DNA of 64,000 nt from NCBI RefSeq assembly GCF_002834235.1, contig NZ_NNBY01000026.1, forward strand, positions 1-64,000, in the 5' to 3' direction. The translations under genes and the position numbers were made by a program. This document shows positions 8,140 through 17,230 of this stretch, one piece after another. Position 1 is the first letter of the stretch. Every line of letters begins with the position of its first letter. The notes beneath the pieces are model-generated. The model was given only the letters and a program-made list of their open reading frames with translations. It was not told the DNA's origin and searched no databases. The stretch is from Ruminococcus bromii (GTDB taxonomy: Bacteria > Bacillota > Clostridia > Oscillospirales > Acutalibacteraceae).

Positions 8140-9132
8140 TCACTTATTATAGCCGTTGGGATGTGTTGAATGCCATTTCCACGCTGTTTTAATAATTGTT
8201 CCCAGATCATCATACTCAGGTTTCCAACCAAGTACAGTTTTCGCCTTATCGCTTGACGCAATCAATACAGCAGGATCGCCGCTTCTTCTGCTTTCTTCAA
8301 CAACCTTAATATCTTTCTGTGTAACCTCTTTTGCTTTTTCAATTACCTCACGAACAGAAAAGCCTACACCGTTGCCAAGATTGAATATATCACTTTTACC
8401 GCCCTTCATAAGATATTCAACTGCAAGAATATGAGCCTGTGCAAGGTCAGTGACATGGATATAATCACGAATACAAGTTCCGTCAGATGTGGGATAATCA
8501 GTACCAAAAATACTTATGTGGTCACGGGTACCCTGTGCCGCTTGAAGAATAATCGGAATAAGGTGGGTTTCAGGATTATGTGCCTCACCGATTTTTCCGC
8601 TGATATGTGCTCCGCATGCATTGAAATATCTGAGAGAAACATATCTTAAACCATGTGCTTTTTCAACCCAATAGAACATTCTCTCCATGGATTTTTTTGT
8701 TTCTCCGTAGCAGTTTGTCGGATTTGTCGGATCGGTTTCAAGAATAGGAGTTCTCTCAGGCTCACCGTATGTTGCCGCTGTTGATGAAAATACAATCTTA
8801 TCAATTCCGTGAGCAACCATTGACTGAAGCAAAACCTTTGTGCCGTTGAGGTTATTATCATAATATTTGAGAGGGTTAGTCATACTTTCACCGACAAGTG
8901 AATTGGCTGCAAAATGAATTACAGCATCAATACCTTTTTCTTTATCAAAAACGCTGTCAATTTCACTTCTGTTTCTGAGATCACCTTTATAAAATTTTGC
9001 TTTGGGATGAACCGCCTCGATATGACCTGTTTCAAGGTTATCGAATACAACAACCTCATTACCGCTTTCAATAAGTCTGTAAACTGTATGCGAACCGATA
9101 TATCCGGCACCGCCTAAAACAAGAATTTTCAT
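8140..9132 (-). CDS. galE: UDP-glucose 4-epimerase
   Basis: A 330-aa short-chain dehydrogenase-type epimerase that interconverts UDP-galactose and UDP-glucose with bound NAD. The N-terminal Rossmann motif is LGGAGYIGSHTVYRL. The catalytic region shows FSSTAATYGEPERTP and NCYGETKKSMER (Tyr-x3-Lys). RYFNACGAH and IRDYIHVTDLAQAHI are typical GalE signatures. The start ATG follows AAGGAGGAC. It lies between galK and galT in the operon and completes the Leloir cycle. Confidence 0.95.
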   Translation of the reverse strand: MKILVLGGAGYIGSHTVYRLIESGNEVVVFDNLETGHIEAVHPKAKFYKGDLRNRSEIDSVFDKEKGIDAVIHFAANSLVGESMTNPLKYYDNNLNGTKVLLQSMVAHGIDKIVFSSTAATYGEPERTPILETDPTNPTNCYGETKKSMERMFYWVEKAHGLRYVSLRYFNACGAHISGKIGEAHNPETHLIPIILQAAQGTRDHISIFGTDYPTSDGTCIRDYIHVTDLAQAHILAVEYLMKGGKSDIFNLGNGVGFSVREVIEKAKEVTQKDIKVVEESRRSGDPAVLIASSDKAKTVLGWKPEYDDLGTIIKTAWKWHSTHPNGYNK

Positions 9133-9166
9133 TTTGTCCTCCTTAATAAAAACAAAACCTACATAA

Positions 9167-10447
9167 TTACATTACTTTTATTCCGCCGTATTTTCTCACT
9201 TTGAGAACATGGCATGAGTTTTCTCCGAAAATTTTATTTATAAATTCTTTGTAATTACCTACAAAATCATTTTTGACAAACGCCTGAATTGTACCTGCAA
9301 ATCCACCGCCGTGAACACGGCACACGCCGTAATTGCGAAGAAGGCTTTCGCTGAGTGCAAGGGCTACCGAGATGTTCTGATGTTGAATATCTCTTGTTGT
9401 ATATACATTCTGAAGATACTTAAACGATGAATTACCGGATTTTCTGATTGCGTCAAGGAATTCAACAAACTTACCGTTTTCAAGTGACGAAACGGCATTT
9501 TTAACGTTATGCTCCTCATTAAAGAAATGAATTGCACGAAGTACCGGTCTGTCGCCAACAGCCTCACGAATTTCGTCAAGGCGAATATAAAATTCGTTTG
9601 AATCACAATCTCTCAGATAATCTTTTCCGAGAAAATTTGCAACCTTTTTCATTTCCGAGGGAATCATAGCATAATCATCTGTAAGATCAACATGATCACC
9701 CTTTGTGTCAACAATACAAAGACTGTAATCATATTTTTCAAATTCGGTAGGTACTTTCTTAACAATTGGCTTTGTCGGATCTTTAAAGTCAATGTTAACC
9801 ATTCCTCCCACTGAACAAGCCATTTGATCCATAAGTCCGCACGGCTTTTTGAAAAATACATTTTCAGCATACTGAGAAATCTGAGCAATCTCAACTGAAT
9901 TTATTTTCATATCATTATATAAGCCGGAAATAATAGTTCCGACAACTACCTCAAAAGCTGCTGACGATGAAAGTCCTGCACCAACAAGTACATCACTTGT
10001 TGCATAAGCATTGAATCCACCAATTTTGTATCCATGATCCTTAAGTCCACGAAGAACACCTCTGATGAGGCTGACCGTTGTGCCTGCCTCATCATTATTA
10101 ACTTCAAGGTCATTTATATCGAGAGTAATCATATCATAACCGTCAGAAACAAATCTTACAACATCATTGTTATTCTTGGCCGACACAGCAATAGTATCAA
10201 GATTAATGGATGTTGCAAGCACCATTCCATGCTGGTGATCTGTATGATTACCGCAAACCTCACTTCTGCCGGGAGCACTGAATATTGCTACTTTATCAGG
10301 GCAAAAAATTGTTTCATACTGCTCAATTGCATGAACATATCTTTTTTTCTGATAATCAATCATTGATGAATCTATATATATATCAGTGAAAAGATTATCA
10401 AATTCGCCGTTTGTAATTTTTTCAATTGCTGTTTTAGTATCAATCAT
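9167..10447 (-). CDS. galK: galactokinase
   Basis: A 426-aa GHMP kinase that phosphorylates alpha-D-galactose at C1 using ATP. The galactokinase signature is PGRSEVCGNHTDHQHG near the N-terminus. The GHMP ATP loop is VGAGLSSSAAFEV, and the C-terminal GHMP motif is GVCRVHGGGFAGTIQAF. I choose the ATG at 10447 (MIDTKTAIEK), preceded by GGCAGG and just 1 base after the transporter stop region, rather than an in-frame upstream ATG at 10516 inside the transporter gene. The close spacing indicates co-translation with the transporter. Confidence 0.94.
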   Translation of the reverse strand: MIDTKTAIEKITNGEFDNLFTDIYIDSSMIDYQKKRYVHAIEQYETIFCPDKVAIFSAPGRSEVCGNHTDHQHGMVLATSINLDTIAVSAKNNNDVVRFVSDGYDMITLDINDLEVNNDEAGTTVSLIRGVLRGLKDHGYKIGGFNAYATSDVLVGAGLSSSAAFEVVVGTIISGLYNDMKINSVEIAQISQYAENVFFKKPCGLMDQMACSVGGMVNIDFKDPTKPIVKKVPTEFEKYDYSLCIVDTKGDHVDLTDDYAMIPSEMKKVANFLGKDYLRDCDSNEFYIRLDEIREAVGDRPVLRAIHFFNEEHNVKNAVSSLENGKFVEFLDAIRKSGNSSFKYLQNVYTTRDIQHQNISVALALSESLLRNYGVCRVHGGGFAGTIQAFVKNDFVGNYKEFINKIFGENSCHVLKVRKYGGIKVM

Positions 10448-10448
10448 T

Positions 10449-11924
10449 TTATTTACCTGCCTTTTCCGCAACTGTAGGAAGAAACATAGAAGGCTCTGTG
10501 TTACCGCTTTCATCAAGCTGTTGTGTCATATCAATTTTGCCTTCTCTTCTTGCACTGATTGTGTTTATAACCTTCTTCATCATACCGTCATTGAGTTTAT
10601 ATTTCTTTCTGTAAACAACATAAGCAATAAGCATACAAACCGCAGGAACAATGCACATAAGTGTACTGATTGATGCTACTGTTGCAAATGACTGTTCCTG
10701 ACCCGGAATATACTGTGTGCTTCCAAGTGCCGCACCAATGCCGAGTGCTGTAAGAGCCGCTGTAAATTTTACGATAAGCGTCTGGAGTGAGAATACAACG
10801 CCTTCATTTCTTGTTCCAAGCTTAAATTCACCGTAATCAACAACATCTGCAAGGAATACTGTTGCACAACCAAGTTCAAGACCTGTACCAAGTTTTACAA
10901 TAACACCTGAGATTGATGTGAGCACGACATTGTGCGGAGCAAAAATACCTACGAACAAAAGCATTACAAGACCAAATGCAGGTAAAAGACACGCAAGAAG
11001 GAACGAAGTTTTTCTTGAAAGAAATTTTGTAACCTTAGGAAATACGATAAGACCTACAACCTCTGCGATTGATGCGCTGATCATAAATGATGACATCATT
11101 CCTGCGTTGCCGCAAACATATTTGAAATAATATGTAGCAACACCCATAATGCACTGAATGCCGATGTTGTAAAGGAAGATAAGAGTTACCGCCCAACGAA
11201 GTTGATCATTCTTGCCGATGATTGAAAAAATATCTTTAAACTTAACTTTCTTTTCCGGAACAGAATCATCTCTCTTTTTCGGAAGATTGATTACTGTAAT
11301 ACCGATTGTAAGAATAAATACAATTGCAATTATGATTGCAAATCTGTGATAACCTGCCTGATTTGTTGTGCCGCCGCTGAGAGCCTCAATAATTTGAACA
11401 CCAAAGCCTGCAATAACAAGTGACTGTCCGATACTTGCAAAGATTCTCGGAAGTACCGAAACTTTTTCTCTCTCCTCAGGATTTGAAGTGAGGTTAGGAA
11501 TAATTGACCAATAAGGAATATCCATAATTGTGTAGGTCATACCCCAAAGTATGTAAGCTGCTGTTGCAAATACGCAAAGTCCAACGCCATCGAGGTGGAA
11601 GTCTGTGAATAAAACAACAAATACAATTGAATTAACCAGCGTACCTATTACAAGCCATGGAATAAATTTACCCCATCTGCTGCGTGTGTTATCAACAATC
11701 ATACCCATAAACAAATCATTAAAGGCATCCCATAACTTTGCAACAAAGAACATTACGCCGATAAATACCGGGTTGACCTTGATGATGTCTGTGAAATAAA
11801 TCATTGAAAATGTGGCAATCATACCATAAATCATATCTTTGCCGAGGGCACCTAAAGCAAAGGTGTATTTGATTCTACCTGGGATTTTGCCATCAAGTCT
11901 TGGTTGTGATGATGTCTGTTTCAT
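10449..11924 (-). CDS. GPH-family sugar:cation symporter (likely galactose/galactoside importer)
   Basis: A 491-aa MFS-type transporter of the glycoside-pentoside-hexuronide family (MelB/LacS-like), with about twelve membrane helices. The family motif lies near residues 70-95 in LWDAFNDLFMGMIVDNTRSRWGKFIPW. There is no PTS IIA-like C-terminal domain as in LacS. The start is ATG 11924, preceded by AAAGGAGGAAAAATT. A longer frame from 11972 is unlikely. It is the first gene of the gal operon, transcribed from the consensus promoter at 12028-12056. Galactose or a galactoside such as lactose or melibiose is the expected substrate. No beta-galactosidase gene is in the window. Confidence 0.88.
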   Translation of the reverse strand: MKQTSSQPRLDGKIPGRIKYTFALGALGKDMIYGMIATFSMIYFTDIIKVNPVFIGVMFFVAKLWDAFNDLFMGMIVDNTRSRWGKFIPWLVIGTLVNSIVFVVLFTDFHLDGVGLCVFATAAYILWGMTYTIMDIPYWSIIPNLTSNPEEREKVSVLPRIFASIGQSLVIAGFGVQIIEALSGGTTNQAGYHRFAIIIAIVFILTIGITVINLPKKRDDSVPEKKVKFKDIFSIIGKNDQLRWAVTLIFLYNIGIQCIMGVATYYFKYVCGNAGMMSSFMISASIAEVVGLIVFPKVTKFLSRKTSFLLACLLPAFGLVMLLFVGIFAPHNVVLTSISGVIVKLGTGLELGCATVFLADVVDYGEFKLGTRNEGVVFSLQTLIVKFTAALTALGIGAALGSTQYIPGQEQSFATVASISTLMCIVPAVCMLIAYVVYRKKYKLNDGMMKKVINTISARREGKIDMTQQLDESGNTEPSMFLPTVAEKAGK

Positions 11925-11983
11925 AATTTTTCCTCCTTTTAATTTTAAATGAAACGCCGTGACAACCTGCACAAAAGATTTCG

Positions 11984-12000
11984 TTATTATTTAATAATAA
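11984..12000. repeat. 17-bp AT palindrome in the gal operon leader
   Basis: TTATTATTTAATAATAA is a perfect palindrome lying about 60-75 bases before the transporter start codon, within the transcribed leader. It might form a weak hairpin or serve as a second regulator site. No function can be assigned. Confidence 0.3.
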
Positions 12001-12027
12001 TGTTTCTTTTGTTTTTCTGTTAACTAA

Positions 12028-12056
12028 ATTATACGTTTTGTTTCGTAAACTGTCAA
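12028..12056 (-). promoter_or_regulatory. gal operon promoter with operator in the spacer
   Basis: On the minus strand this reads TTGACA, 17 bases, TATAAT: a perfect consensus promoter. The spacer begins with GTTTACGAAAC (12040-12050 on the plus strand as GTTTCGTAAAC), a GTTT-NNN-AAAC palindrome of the kind bound by LacI/GalR-family proteins. A similar half-site, GGTAAAC, recurs just upstream at 12065-12071. The divergent LacI-type regulator is the obvious candidate ligand. Confidence 0.8.
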
Positions 12057-12105
12057 TAGTTTTTGGTAAACATTTTTTCTTTCTCTGTTTTTCACTAAAC
12101 ACGAC

Positions 12106-12134
12106 TTGATTTTTTAGTAATATTTCACTATAAT
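12106..12134 (+). promoter_or_regulatory. promoter of the LacI-family regulator
   Basis: TTGATT (12106-12111), a 17-base spacer and TATAAT (12129-12134). Transcription would start near 12141, essentially at the ribosome site GAGGTG, leaving almost no 5' leader. Half-site-like sequence ACTAAAC (12094-12100) lies just upstream, consistent with autoregulation. Confidence 0.7.
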
Positions 12135-12152
12135 GGTAGTGAGGTGATTCAA

Positions 12153-13166
12153 TTGGCTACAATCAGAGATGTTGCCAAAAAGGCAAATGTATCAGTAGCT
12201 ACTGTTTCAAGAGTGCTTAATAATGACACTACCCTCAGCACCTCGCTTGAAACAAAGCAAAAAATATTTGCAGCGGCTAAAGAACTTAATTATGTAAAGA
12301 AAAAAAGGGTTACATCAGCACCTTCATGTCGCATTGGAATTCTACAATGGTTCTCATCCAAACAGGAAATTGAAGATAATTATTACTTTTTGATGAGACA
12401 GGGTATCGAGGACTACTGTTCAAAAAATAATATAAGTATTGTACGAACATTTAAAACAGACAATGACTATCAGAATGTACTTTGTGATGTTGATGGCATA
12501 ATCTGCCTCGGAAAGTTTAGTAAACAAGAAATAAAATCACTGCATTCTTTGAATAATAAAATTGTTTTTCTTGATATGACCGTTGAGAATATTGAAATCA
12601 CATCCGTATCGCTCGACTTTCGTCAGGCAGTGTCCGATGCAATTAAATATCTATATGATTTAGGCCATAGAACAGTTGGCTTTATCGGAGGCATTGAACA
12701 GCTTGAGGACGGAACGATATTTCCTGATAAACGACTCAACACTTTCACAGACATTTGCGATGAACTAAACATTAAATATGATGGGTTTATTATACAGGAC
12801 AAATTTTCAACATCATCCGGTTATAAAATGATGTCAGAAATGATCAGCAAAGGGAATCTCCCCACAGCTATTTTTGCGGCAAGTGATCATATTGCAATCG
12901 GTGCAATGAGAGCTCTGCAAGAAAACGGTTACAAAATTCCTGAGGATATTTCTGTTATGGGATTTGATAACACGGAGCTTTCGGGATATACAAACCCTCC
13001 GCTTACTACGGTAAACGCACCTGTATATGCAATGGGCATTTACGGCATTAGATTTATTTTGAATCTGATGAAACCTAAAAGCACCGATTATTATTCTCCT
13101 ATGCGTGTCTATCTGCCTTGTCCAATAAAAGTTCGCAACTCATGTGCAAAACCTAAAAGTTTATAA
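12153..13166 (+). CDS. LacI/GalR-family transcriptional regulator of the gal operon
   Basis: About 337 aa. The N-terminal helix-turn-helix is ATIRDVAKKANVSVATVSRVLNN, typical of LacI-family proteins. The periplasmic-binding-protein-like sensor domain follows, with DLGHRTVGFIGG, the FAASDHIAIGAMRALQENG motif and GFDNTELSGYTNPPLTTV. I prefer the TTG start at 12153, which has GAGGTG six bases upstream; a GTG at 12144 overlaps that ribosome site. It is divergent from the gal operon and likely represses it until galactose or a derivative binds. The N-terminal half of the sensor domain is rather divergent, so the ligand is inferred from context. Confidence 0.88.
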   Translation: MATIRDVAKKANVSVATVSRVLNNDTTLSTSLETKQKIFAAAKELNYVKKKRVTSAPSCRIGILQWFSSKQEIEDNYYFLMRQGIEDYCSKNNISIVRTFKTDNDYQNVLCDVDGIICLGKFSKQEIKSLHSLNNKIVFLDMTVENIEITSVSLDFRQAVSDAIKYLYDLGHRTVGFIGGIEQLEDGTIFPDKRLNTFTDICDELNIKYDGFIIQDKFSTSSGYKMMSEMISKGNLPTAIFAASDHIAIGAMRALQENGYKIPEDISVMGFDNTELSGYTNPPLTTVNAPVYAMGIYGIRFILNLMKPKSTDYYSPMRVYLPCPIKVRNSCAKPKSL

Positions 13167-13334
13167 TTATTATCGTTATCAAACGATTGTATGCTATAAT
13201 AAATTATAACTCCACAAATGATAGATTAAGTCGGAAGATTATAATTCCGTTAATGAATTATAATAACTAAAAATTCATTTTCCACTCCTACTCAAAAGCT
13301 ATAGTTTTAAAAGTAGTCTGCCCCCTAACTGAGT

Positions 13335-13717
13335 TACGCAACCTGCGTGATGGATTTGGAGCAGGGAGATATCTTATGGGTCGGAAAGGGCAGAACGATG
13401 AAGGATTTTGAAAAGTTCTTTGAAGATATGCCTTCCGACTCCTTGTCGGCAGTCATCGGATGGACAAAATGGTTTCAGGCGGCGAAAGAAAGTGAGATTC
13501 CAGCAATGGTACAGTTTGCAGTTCAAAAAAACGGCTTCCCGGCTTAGCTGCCCATGCCATCTACTCAATCAGCACCGGCAAGCTCGAAGGCTTCAACAAC
13601 AAGATCAAGGTCGCTAAAAGAATCGGCTACGCTTACCGTGACAACGACTTTTTCTTTACCTTGATTCGCTATCTTTCTATTCCATCTGTCCGTTCACCAT
13701 CCCACAAAAAATCGTGA
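13335..13717 (+). pseudogene. ISL3-family transposase remnant
   Basis: Two out-of-frame pieces of an ISL3-type DDE transposase. The first reads MDLEQGDILWVGKGRTMKDF and then jumps to GWTKWFQAAKESEIPAMVQFA, skipping the catalytic core by an internal deletion. After a frameshift near 13543 the conserved C-terminus continues (ISTGKLEGFNNKIKVAKRIG, then YRDNDFFFTLIRYLS) and stops at 13717. The element cannot encode an active transposase. GC content is higher than in the neighbours, suggesting a foreign origin. I could not define its terminal inverted repeats. Confidence 0.8.
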
Positions 13718-13731
13718 TGAACCAAATTTAA

Positions 13732-13788
13732 GGAGCTGTGAAGAAATGAAGTTTAAGACTTCGTTCTTCGCAGCCCCTTTGTTTTTTT
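13732..13788 (+). terminator. rho-independent terminator after the transposase remnant
   Basis: GGAGCTGTGAAGAA pairs with TTCTTCGCAGCCCC, with an additional inner GAAG/CTTC pairing, and is followed by TTTGTTTTTTTG. Confidence 0.7.
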
Positions 13789-13891
13789 GTGAAATAATAA
13801 TGCAATTGTTAAAAAGCATACTTTCCCCCCTGAATATTGTTCAAAGCGTGCACTTGTTTCACCCTACTCGATTAGCCCCAACATAACCGTT

Positions 13892-13939
13892 GAAAAATCG
13901 GGCAACAGAAATTTTGCATTTTACAAATCTATTGCCCGA
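13892..13939 (-). terminator. terminator of the TSUP gene
   Basis: On the minus strand TCGGGCAA (RC of 13932-13939) pairs with TTGCCCGA (RC of 13898-13905) and is followed by TTTTTC. It lies 24 bases past the TSUP stop. Confidence 0.6.
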
Positions 13940-13962
13940 CCTGAATTTTAAACTGTCAATTT

Positions 13963-14742
13963 TTATTTTGCTAAAAGCTTAAATCCCATAATAACAACAC
14001 CTAACACCACGAGGACAATGCCTGTTGCACGGTTCAGGGTTTTGGGCTTAGCTTTGTTTGCAAAGACGGCGGCAATTCTCGCCCATATAAGGGTGAACGC
14101 TATGCAGAGGATGAACACAAACCAATCGGGTGTGCCACCAATCATAAAGTGCGAAGCTGCGCCTGTCAGGGCGGTGAATGTCATAATGAATACGCTTGTG
14201 CCGACAGCGGTTTTCAATTCATAATTCAGCACGGTCGTCAAAATCAAAAGCATCATCATTCCTCCGCCCGCACCTATAAATCCACAGATAAAGCCGATTA
14301 ACATTCCGCAGATTACAGACTGGATTGCCCTCTTTTTTGCCGACACACCGAGCATAGCTTCTTTAGTTGTCATAACGGGACGGATGATAAATTTTATGCC
14401 GAGCAAAAATGTCATAAACACGGAAAATCCGCCCATTGTAGCTGATGGAACAATGCTTGCAACATAACTGCCGACAATCGTAAACGCAAGCACACTCGCC
14501 ATCATAATCAAACCGTTTCTGACATCGAGATTTTTATTTTTATGGTATGTATAAGCCGAAACTGCACTCGCCAAAACATCGGACGAAAGTGCGATTCCGA
14601 CTGCCATATACGGATCCATATTAAGAAAAGTTATGAGCATCGGACTTATTACAGCCGCCGCACTCATTCCTGCAAAACCTGTTCCGAGACCTGCGCCCAT
14701 TCCTGCAAAAAATGTAACTAAAATTATAATAAATATATCCAT
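13963..14742 (-). CDS. TSUP (TauE/SafE) family permease
   Basis: A 259-aa integral membrane protein of the TSUP family, which exports or imports sulfite, sulfoacetate and related organic anions. There are about eight hydrophobic helices. The two Gly-rich family repeats are visible: AGMGAGLGTGFAGMSAAAVISP near the N-terminus and GFICGFIGAGGGMMMLLILT in the middle. It follows the HPP-type membrane protein by 42 bases on the same strand, so they probably form an operon. The substrate cannot be assigned from the sequence. Confidence 0.82.
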   Translation of the reverse strand: MDIFIIILVTFFAGMGAGLGTGFAGMSAAAVISPMLITFLNMDPYMAVGIALSSDVLASAVSAYTYHKNKNLDVRNGLIMMASVLAFTIVGSYVASIVPSATMGGFSVFMTFLLGIKFIIRPVMTTKEAMLGVSAKKRAIQSVICGMLIGFICGFIGAGGGMMMLLILTTVLNYELKTAVGTSVFIMTFTALTGAASHFMIGGTPDWFVFILCIAFTLIWARIAAVFANKAKPKTLNRATGIVLVVLGVVIMGFKLLAK

Positions 14743-14784
14743 TTAATTTCCCCTATAGAATAATATAAATAAATTAAGATTATT

Positions 14785-15726
14785 TTAATTTTGCCGTTTC
14801 ATAAACAAAAGCCGTGAAATCAGCATTATTACCGCAGTTCCGACAAGTATCTGCAACGGGTACAAAAGTACGCTTTCACTCGGAATAATCATACTCAAAA
14901 TTGTCAATGCTCCGGCAGGCGGAATATACATTTTTGTGCAATGAACAATTACAAGCATTATCGCCGTGGCTGTCAATGCGGCAACTGTCAACGGCAATCC
15001 GAGAGTCATATTCAGCACATATCTTGAAACCGCTCCGACAAATGCACAGACTGTTATCAGCAAAACCGTCTTTACCGGCCTGTTGCGAGCCTTATTTTTC
15101 GGACGGGAAAATTCCGTAAACGCCACAAGCAACGGCGGTGCAATTGCAAATTTAAAGCCCAACCAAATTGCGAAGAATCCCACAATGGCAACACAGATTG
15201 TTCTTACGGCTGTGTCAATCACATCGCTCTTTGCATGCAGGTTTACCGACTGAAAATCCTCTTTATCTCTTATTTTAACTTTCAAAAGAAATCTGCGGAA
15301 TAATACAACCGCAATTGTCAGCAAAAATGCGGCAATCGGGTATATAAAGTTCTCGGTCTGCATCATAACGGGCAACACAATTGCCGAAATCATCGGTGCA
15401 AATGTTGTTCCCGAAAGCATAAAGAGAATTTGTGCAAATACAAATGCAATCAATATTTCAAGATAAAGCCCGACTTTTATGTATCGGACTGTCAGCACAC
15501 CCGCAACAGCGCAAATCGCAATTAACGCAATCATTCGGCTGTCATTGACTTTCCAACCTTGCTTTTGTGTAACCATATAACCAATTGCAAGTGCCGTTAT
15601 TTCAGGAAAGATTATCTCCCCCTCACCCAATATTTCCGCAACAAAAGTCATTATACCGACAAGTATAAGCGTTAATACATACGGTAATGCGTTTTTAAGT
15701 GCTTTTGTAAAATTCAGTTTCCTCAT
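14785..15726 (-). CDS. HPP-type multi-pass membrane protein
   Basis: A 313-aa protein with about ten hydrophobic helices in two halves separated by a polar loop (residues 150-165). The second half contains KMYIPPAGALTILSMIIP, resembling the His-Pro-Pro motif region of HPP-family transporters, with Tyr-Ile-Pro-Pro in place of His-Pro-Pro. The first half contains a similar segment lacking the motif. HPP proteins are proposed anion (nitrite) transporters. Its partner downstream is a TSUP permease, so transport of a small anion is a reasonable guess. Family assignment is moderate. Confidence 0.55.
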   Translation of the reverse strand: MRKLNFTKALKNALPYVLTLILVGIMTFVAEILGEGEIIFPEITALAIGYMVTQKQGWKVNDSRMIALIAICAVAGVLTVRYIKVGLYLEILIAFVFAQILFMLSGTTFAPMISAIVLPVMMQTENFIYPIAAFLLTIAVVLFRRFLLKVKIRDKEDFQSVNLHAKSDVIDTAVRTICVAIVGFFAIWLGFKFAIAPPLLVAFTEFSRPKNKARNRPVKTVLLITVCAFVGAVSRYVLNMTLGLPLTVAALTATAIMLVIVHCTKMYIPPAGALTILSMIIPSESVLLYPLQILVGTAVIMLISRLLFMKRQN

Positions 15727-16051
15727 TTTTTATACTTCTAACCACTTTTCAATTCAAACTAACAGCACTATTGTATCATAAATCTGTCAGCATTAACAGA
15801 CAAAATTAATTCACAGATTTTTTTCTTTAACAGCGTATTTGTCATTATGCGTGGATATGCAGGTCTTGCAAAAAACGCTGTACATATTGGAGGTTCAACA
15901 TACAATAAAAACGGCGCAGAAATTAGCAGCGTTTTTTAAGTCACCTACGGTCTAGGTATCAAAATATAAATATTTGTACAGCAAAGCCTCCTGCAACTGC
16001 TTAAATTTTACACATTACAGGATAATGGGTGTTGCACAATAACACTTGATA
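15727..16051. other. intergenic region with hairpin and a 30-codon ORF
   Basis: AAAAAACGCTG (15870-15880) and CAGCGTTTTTT (15927-15937) form an 11-bp inverted repeat that could end transcription on both strands. A plus-strand ORF of 30 codons (15847-15939, MRGYAGLAKNAVHIGGSTYN...) spans it, without a ribosome site. I see nothing else. Confidence 0.4.
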
Positions 16052-16123
16052 TTATTCCCACTCAAATATACCGCCAACTCTGTATGAAAGCACAAAATGA
16101 TCATTCTTAAATAAAATATCCAC
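16052..16123 (-). pseudogene. 5' fragment of a second NUDIX-type gene
   Basis: A 23-codon ORF starting with GTG at 16123, preceded by AAGGAG on the minus strand. It reads MDILFKNDHFVLSYRVGGIF, which resembles the start of many NUDIX hydrolases (MD-x-FK...-YRVGAI), then ends abruptly at EWE-stop. It lies 26 bases after the stop of a complete NUDIX gene. The NUDIX box itself is absent, so the gene was cut here. Confidence 0.4.
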
Positions 16124-16149
16124 TTAAAACTCCTTTGCATTTATTTAAA

Positions 16150-16602
16150 CTATTTCAACTCTTCTATCCATTTGCCATTTTCTTCAAAAAAGAAATACTC
16201 ACTAATATTGTCATTTAAAAATACTTCCAACATCTTATCCATTCCATAAGCAAGTTTTCTCTGCTTCATTTCATCTAATGTCAGCCAGAATACATCCCCT
16301 TCTTCAGACGAAGTAACTATTCCTTCAAACTTATCTGTCTTATATAATAACACTATATATCTTGTTTCTTCATCCTTCATCCAGTCTTTTATCCCACAAA
16401 GTTTTGGTTCTGAAATTTTCAATCCAGTTTCTTCCCACACTTCGCGTATCACAGCATCTGTAAATGATTCTCCTCTTTCCACATGTCCTCCCGGAAATGT
16501 TATTCCAGAGTAATCGTCATCAGTCTTATCTTGGACAAGTACCCTATTTTCACTAAACACCATACACATATTTGTCATTATCACTTTTTCTGTTCTTGCC
16601 AT
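16150..16602 (-). CDS. NUDIX hydrolase
   Basis: A 150-aa MutT-like pyrophosphohydrolase. The full NUDIX box GGHVERGESFTDAVIREVWE followed by ETGL is present at residues 40-63, with the metal-binding REVWEE glutamates. The C-terminus (GDVFWLTLDEMKQRKLAYGMDK) is typical of the 8-oxo-dGTP diphosphatase-like subgroup. The gene begins 11 bases after a frameshifted kinase gene on the same strand and is followed by a truncated second NUDIX gene. This is a short cluster of nucleotide-handling genes often seen in mobile contexts. The precise substrate is unknown. Confidence 0.88.
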   Translation of the reverse strand: MARTEKVIMTNMCMVFSENRVLVQDKTDDDYSGITFPGGHVERGESFTDAVIREVWEETGLKISEPKLCGIKDWMKDEETRYIVLLYKTDKFEGIVTSSEEGDVFWLTLDEMKQRKLAYGMDKMLEVFLNDNISEYFFFEENGKWIEELK

Positions 16603-16613
16603 ACGTAATACCC

Positions 16614-17115
16614 TTATCCTTCATTTGCTGAATCTATATATATCATTTCAACAATACTGTCTGCATCAATGTCAGATGTAATAATTTTTTCATTAAAAAC
16701 TGATGAAAAATCCTTTTCTCTCCACCATCTACGCATATCTTCTTCACCAAATTCCTGTTTTTTATCTCGTGTATTATGCCGCCTGACCGTCTCTTCAAAT
16801 GGTATATCAAAATAGTACGCATATATATCCATTCCATACAATTCATTTGCCGTTTTGAACAAAGGACTATACCACTCATCATACATGATGCCCTCTAAAA
16901 TAACCACATCACAATACTCATACCCATATTTCATAAGTTCTATCATAAGTGGTAATGCCTTAGTATCAACGCCATCTTTAAACCCACAAGATATTTTCCC
17001 TAATCTCATCTTGTGAAATCATCATTGTATTGTATCCAAATTTCTTTTGCAACGCTCTAGCTACTGTTGTTTTTCCACTTCCAGAGTTACCTCTCAATAT
17101 AATTATCTTTTTCAC
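16614..17115 (-). pseudogene. P-loop kinase, frameshifted
   Basis: The start is GTG at 17115, preceded by GGAG, giving VKKIIILRGNSGSGKTTVAR with a perfect Walker A motif, then MISQDEIRENILWV. One extra base in the T-run near 16977 shifts the frame; the product resumes as KDGVDTKALPLMIELMKYG, then VILEGIMYDEWY and FDIPFEETVRRHNTRDK (lid region) down to the stop at 16614. Proteins like this are small AAA/zeta-toxin-like or nucleoside-type kinases of about 165 aa. As it stands only a 45-residue peptide, or a 131-residue C-terminal part, could be made. Confidence 0.7.
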
Positions 17116-17183
17116 AATTTCTCCTTAATCTTGCTATTACTCTCCCCACAAATAGAGCCAAACTAGAACCATTTGATAAAACA

Positions 17184-17230
17184 AATGCCGGAAACCCGCA
17201 TAAATACAGGCTTTCGGCATTTTAGTCCTG
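17184..17230 (-). terminator. terminator after the AAA ATPase gene
   Basis: AATGCCGGAAACC pairs imperfectly with GGCTTTCGGCATT around a 12-base loop. On the minus strand it is followed by TGTTTTATC, on the plus strand by TTTTAG. Confidence 0.6.

Noticed and set aside
8140..8261. Longer galT start at 8261 overlapping galE
   Set aside because: The ATG at 8129 has a good ribosome site and gives the usual length, and the extension is galE sequence read in another frame.
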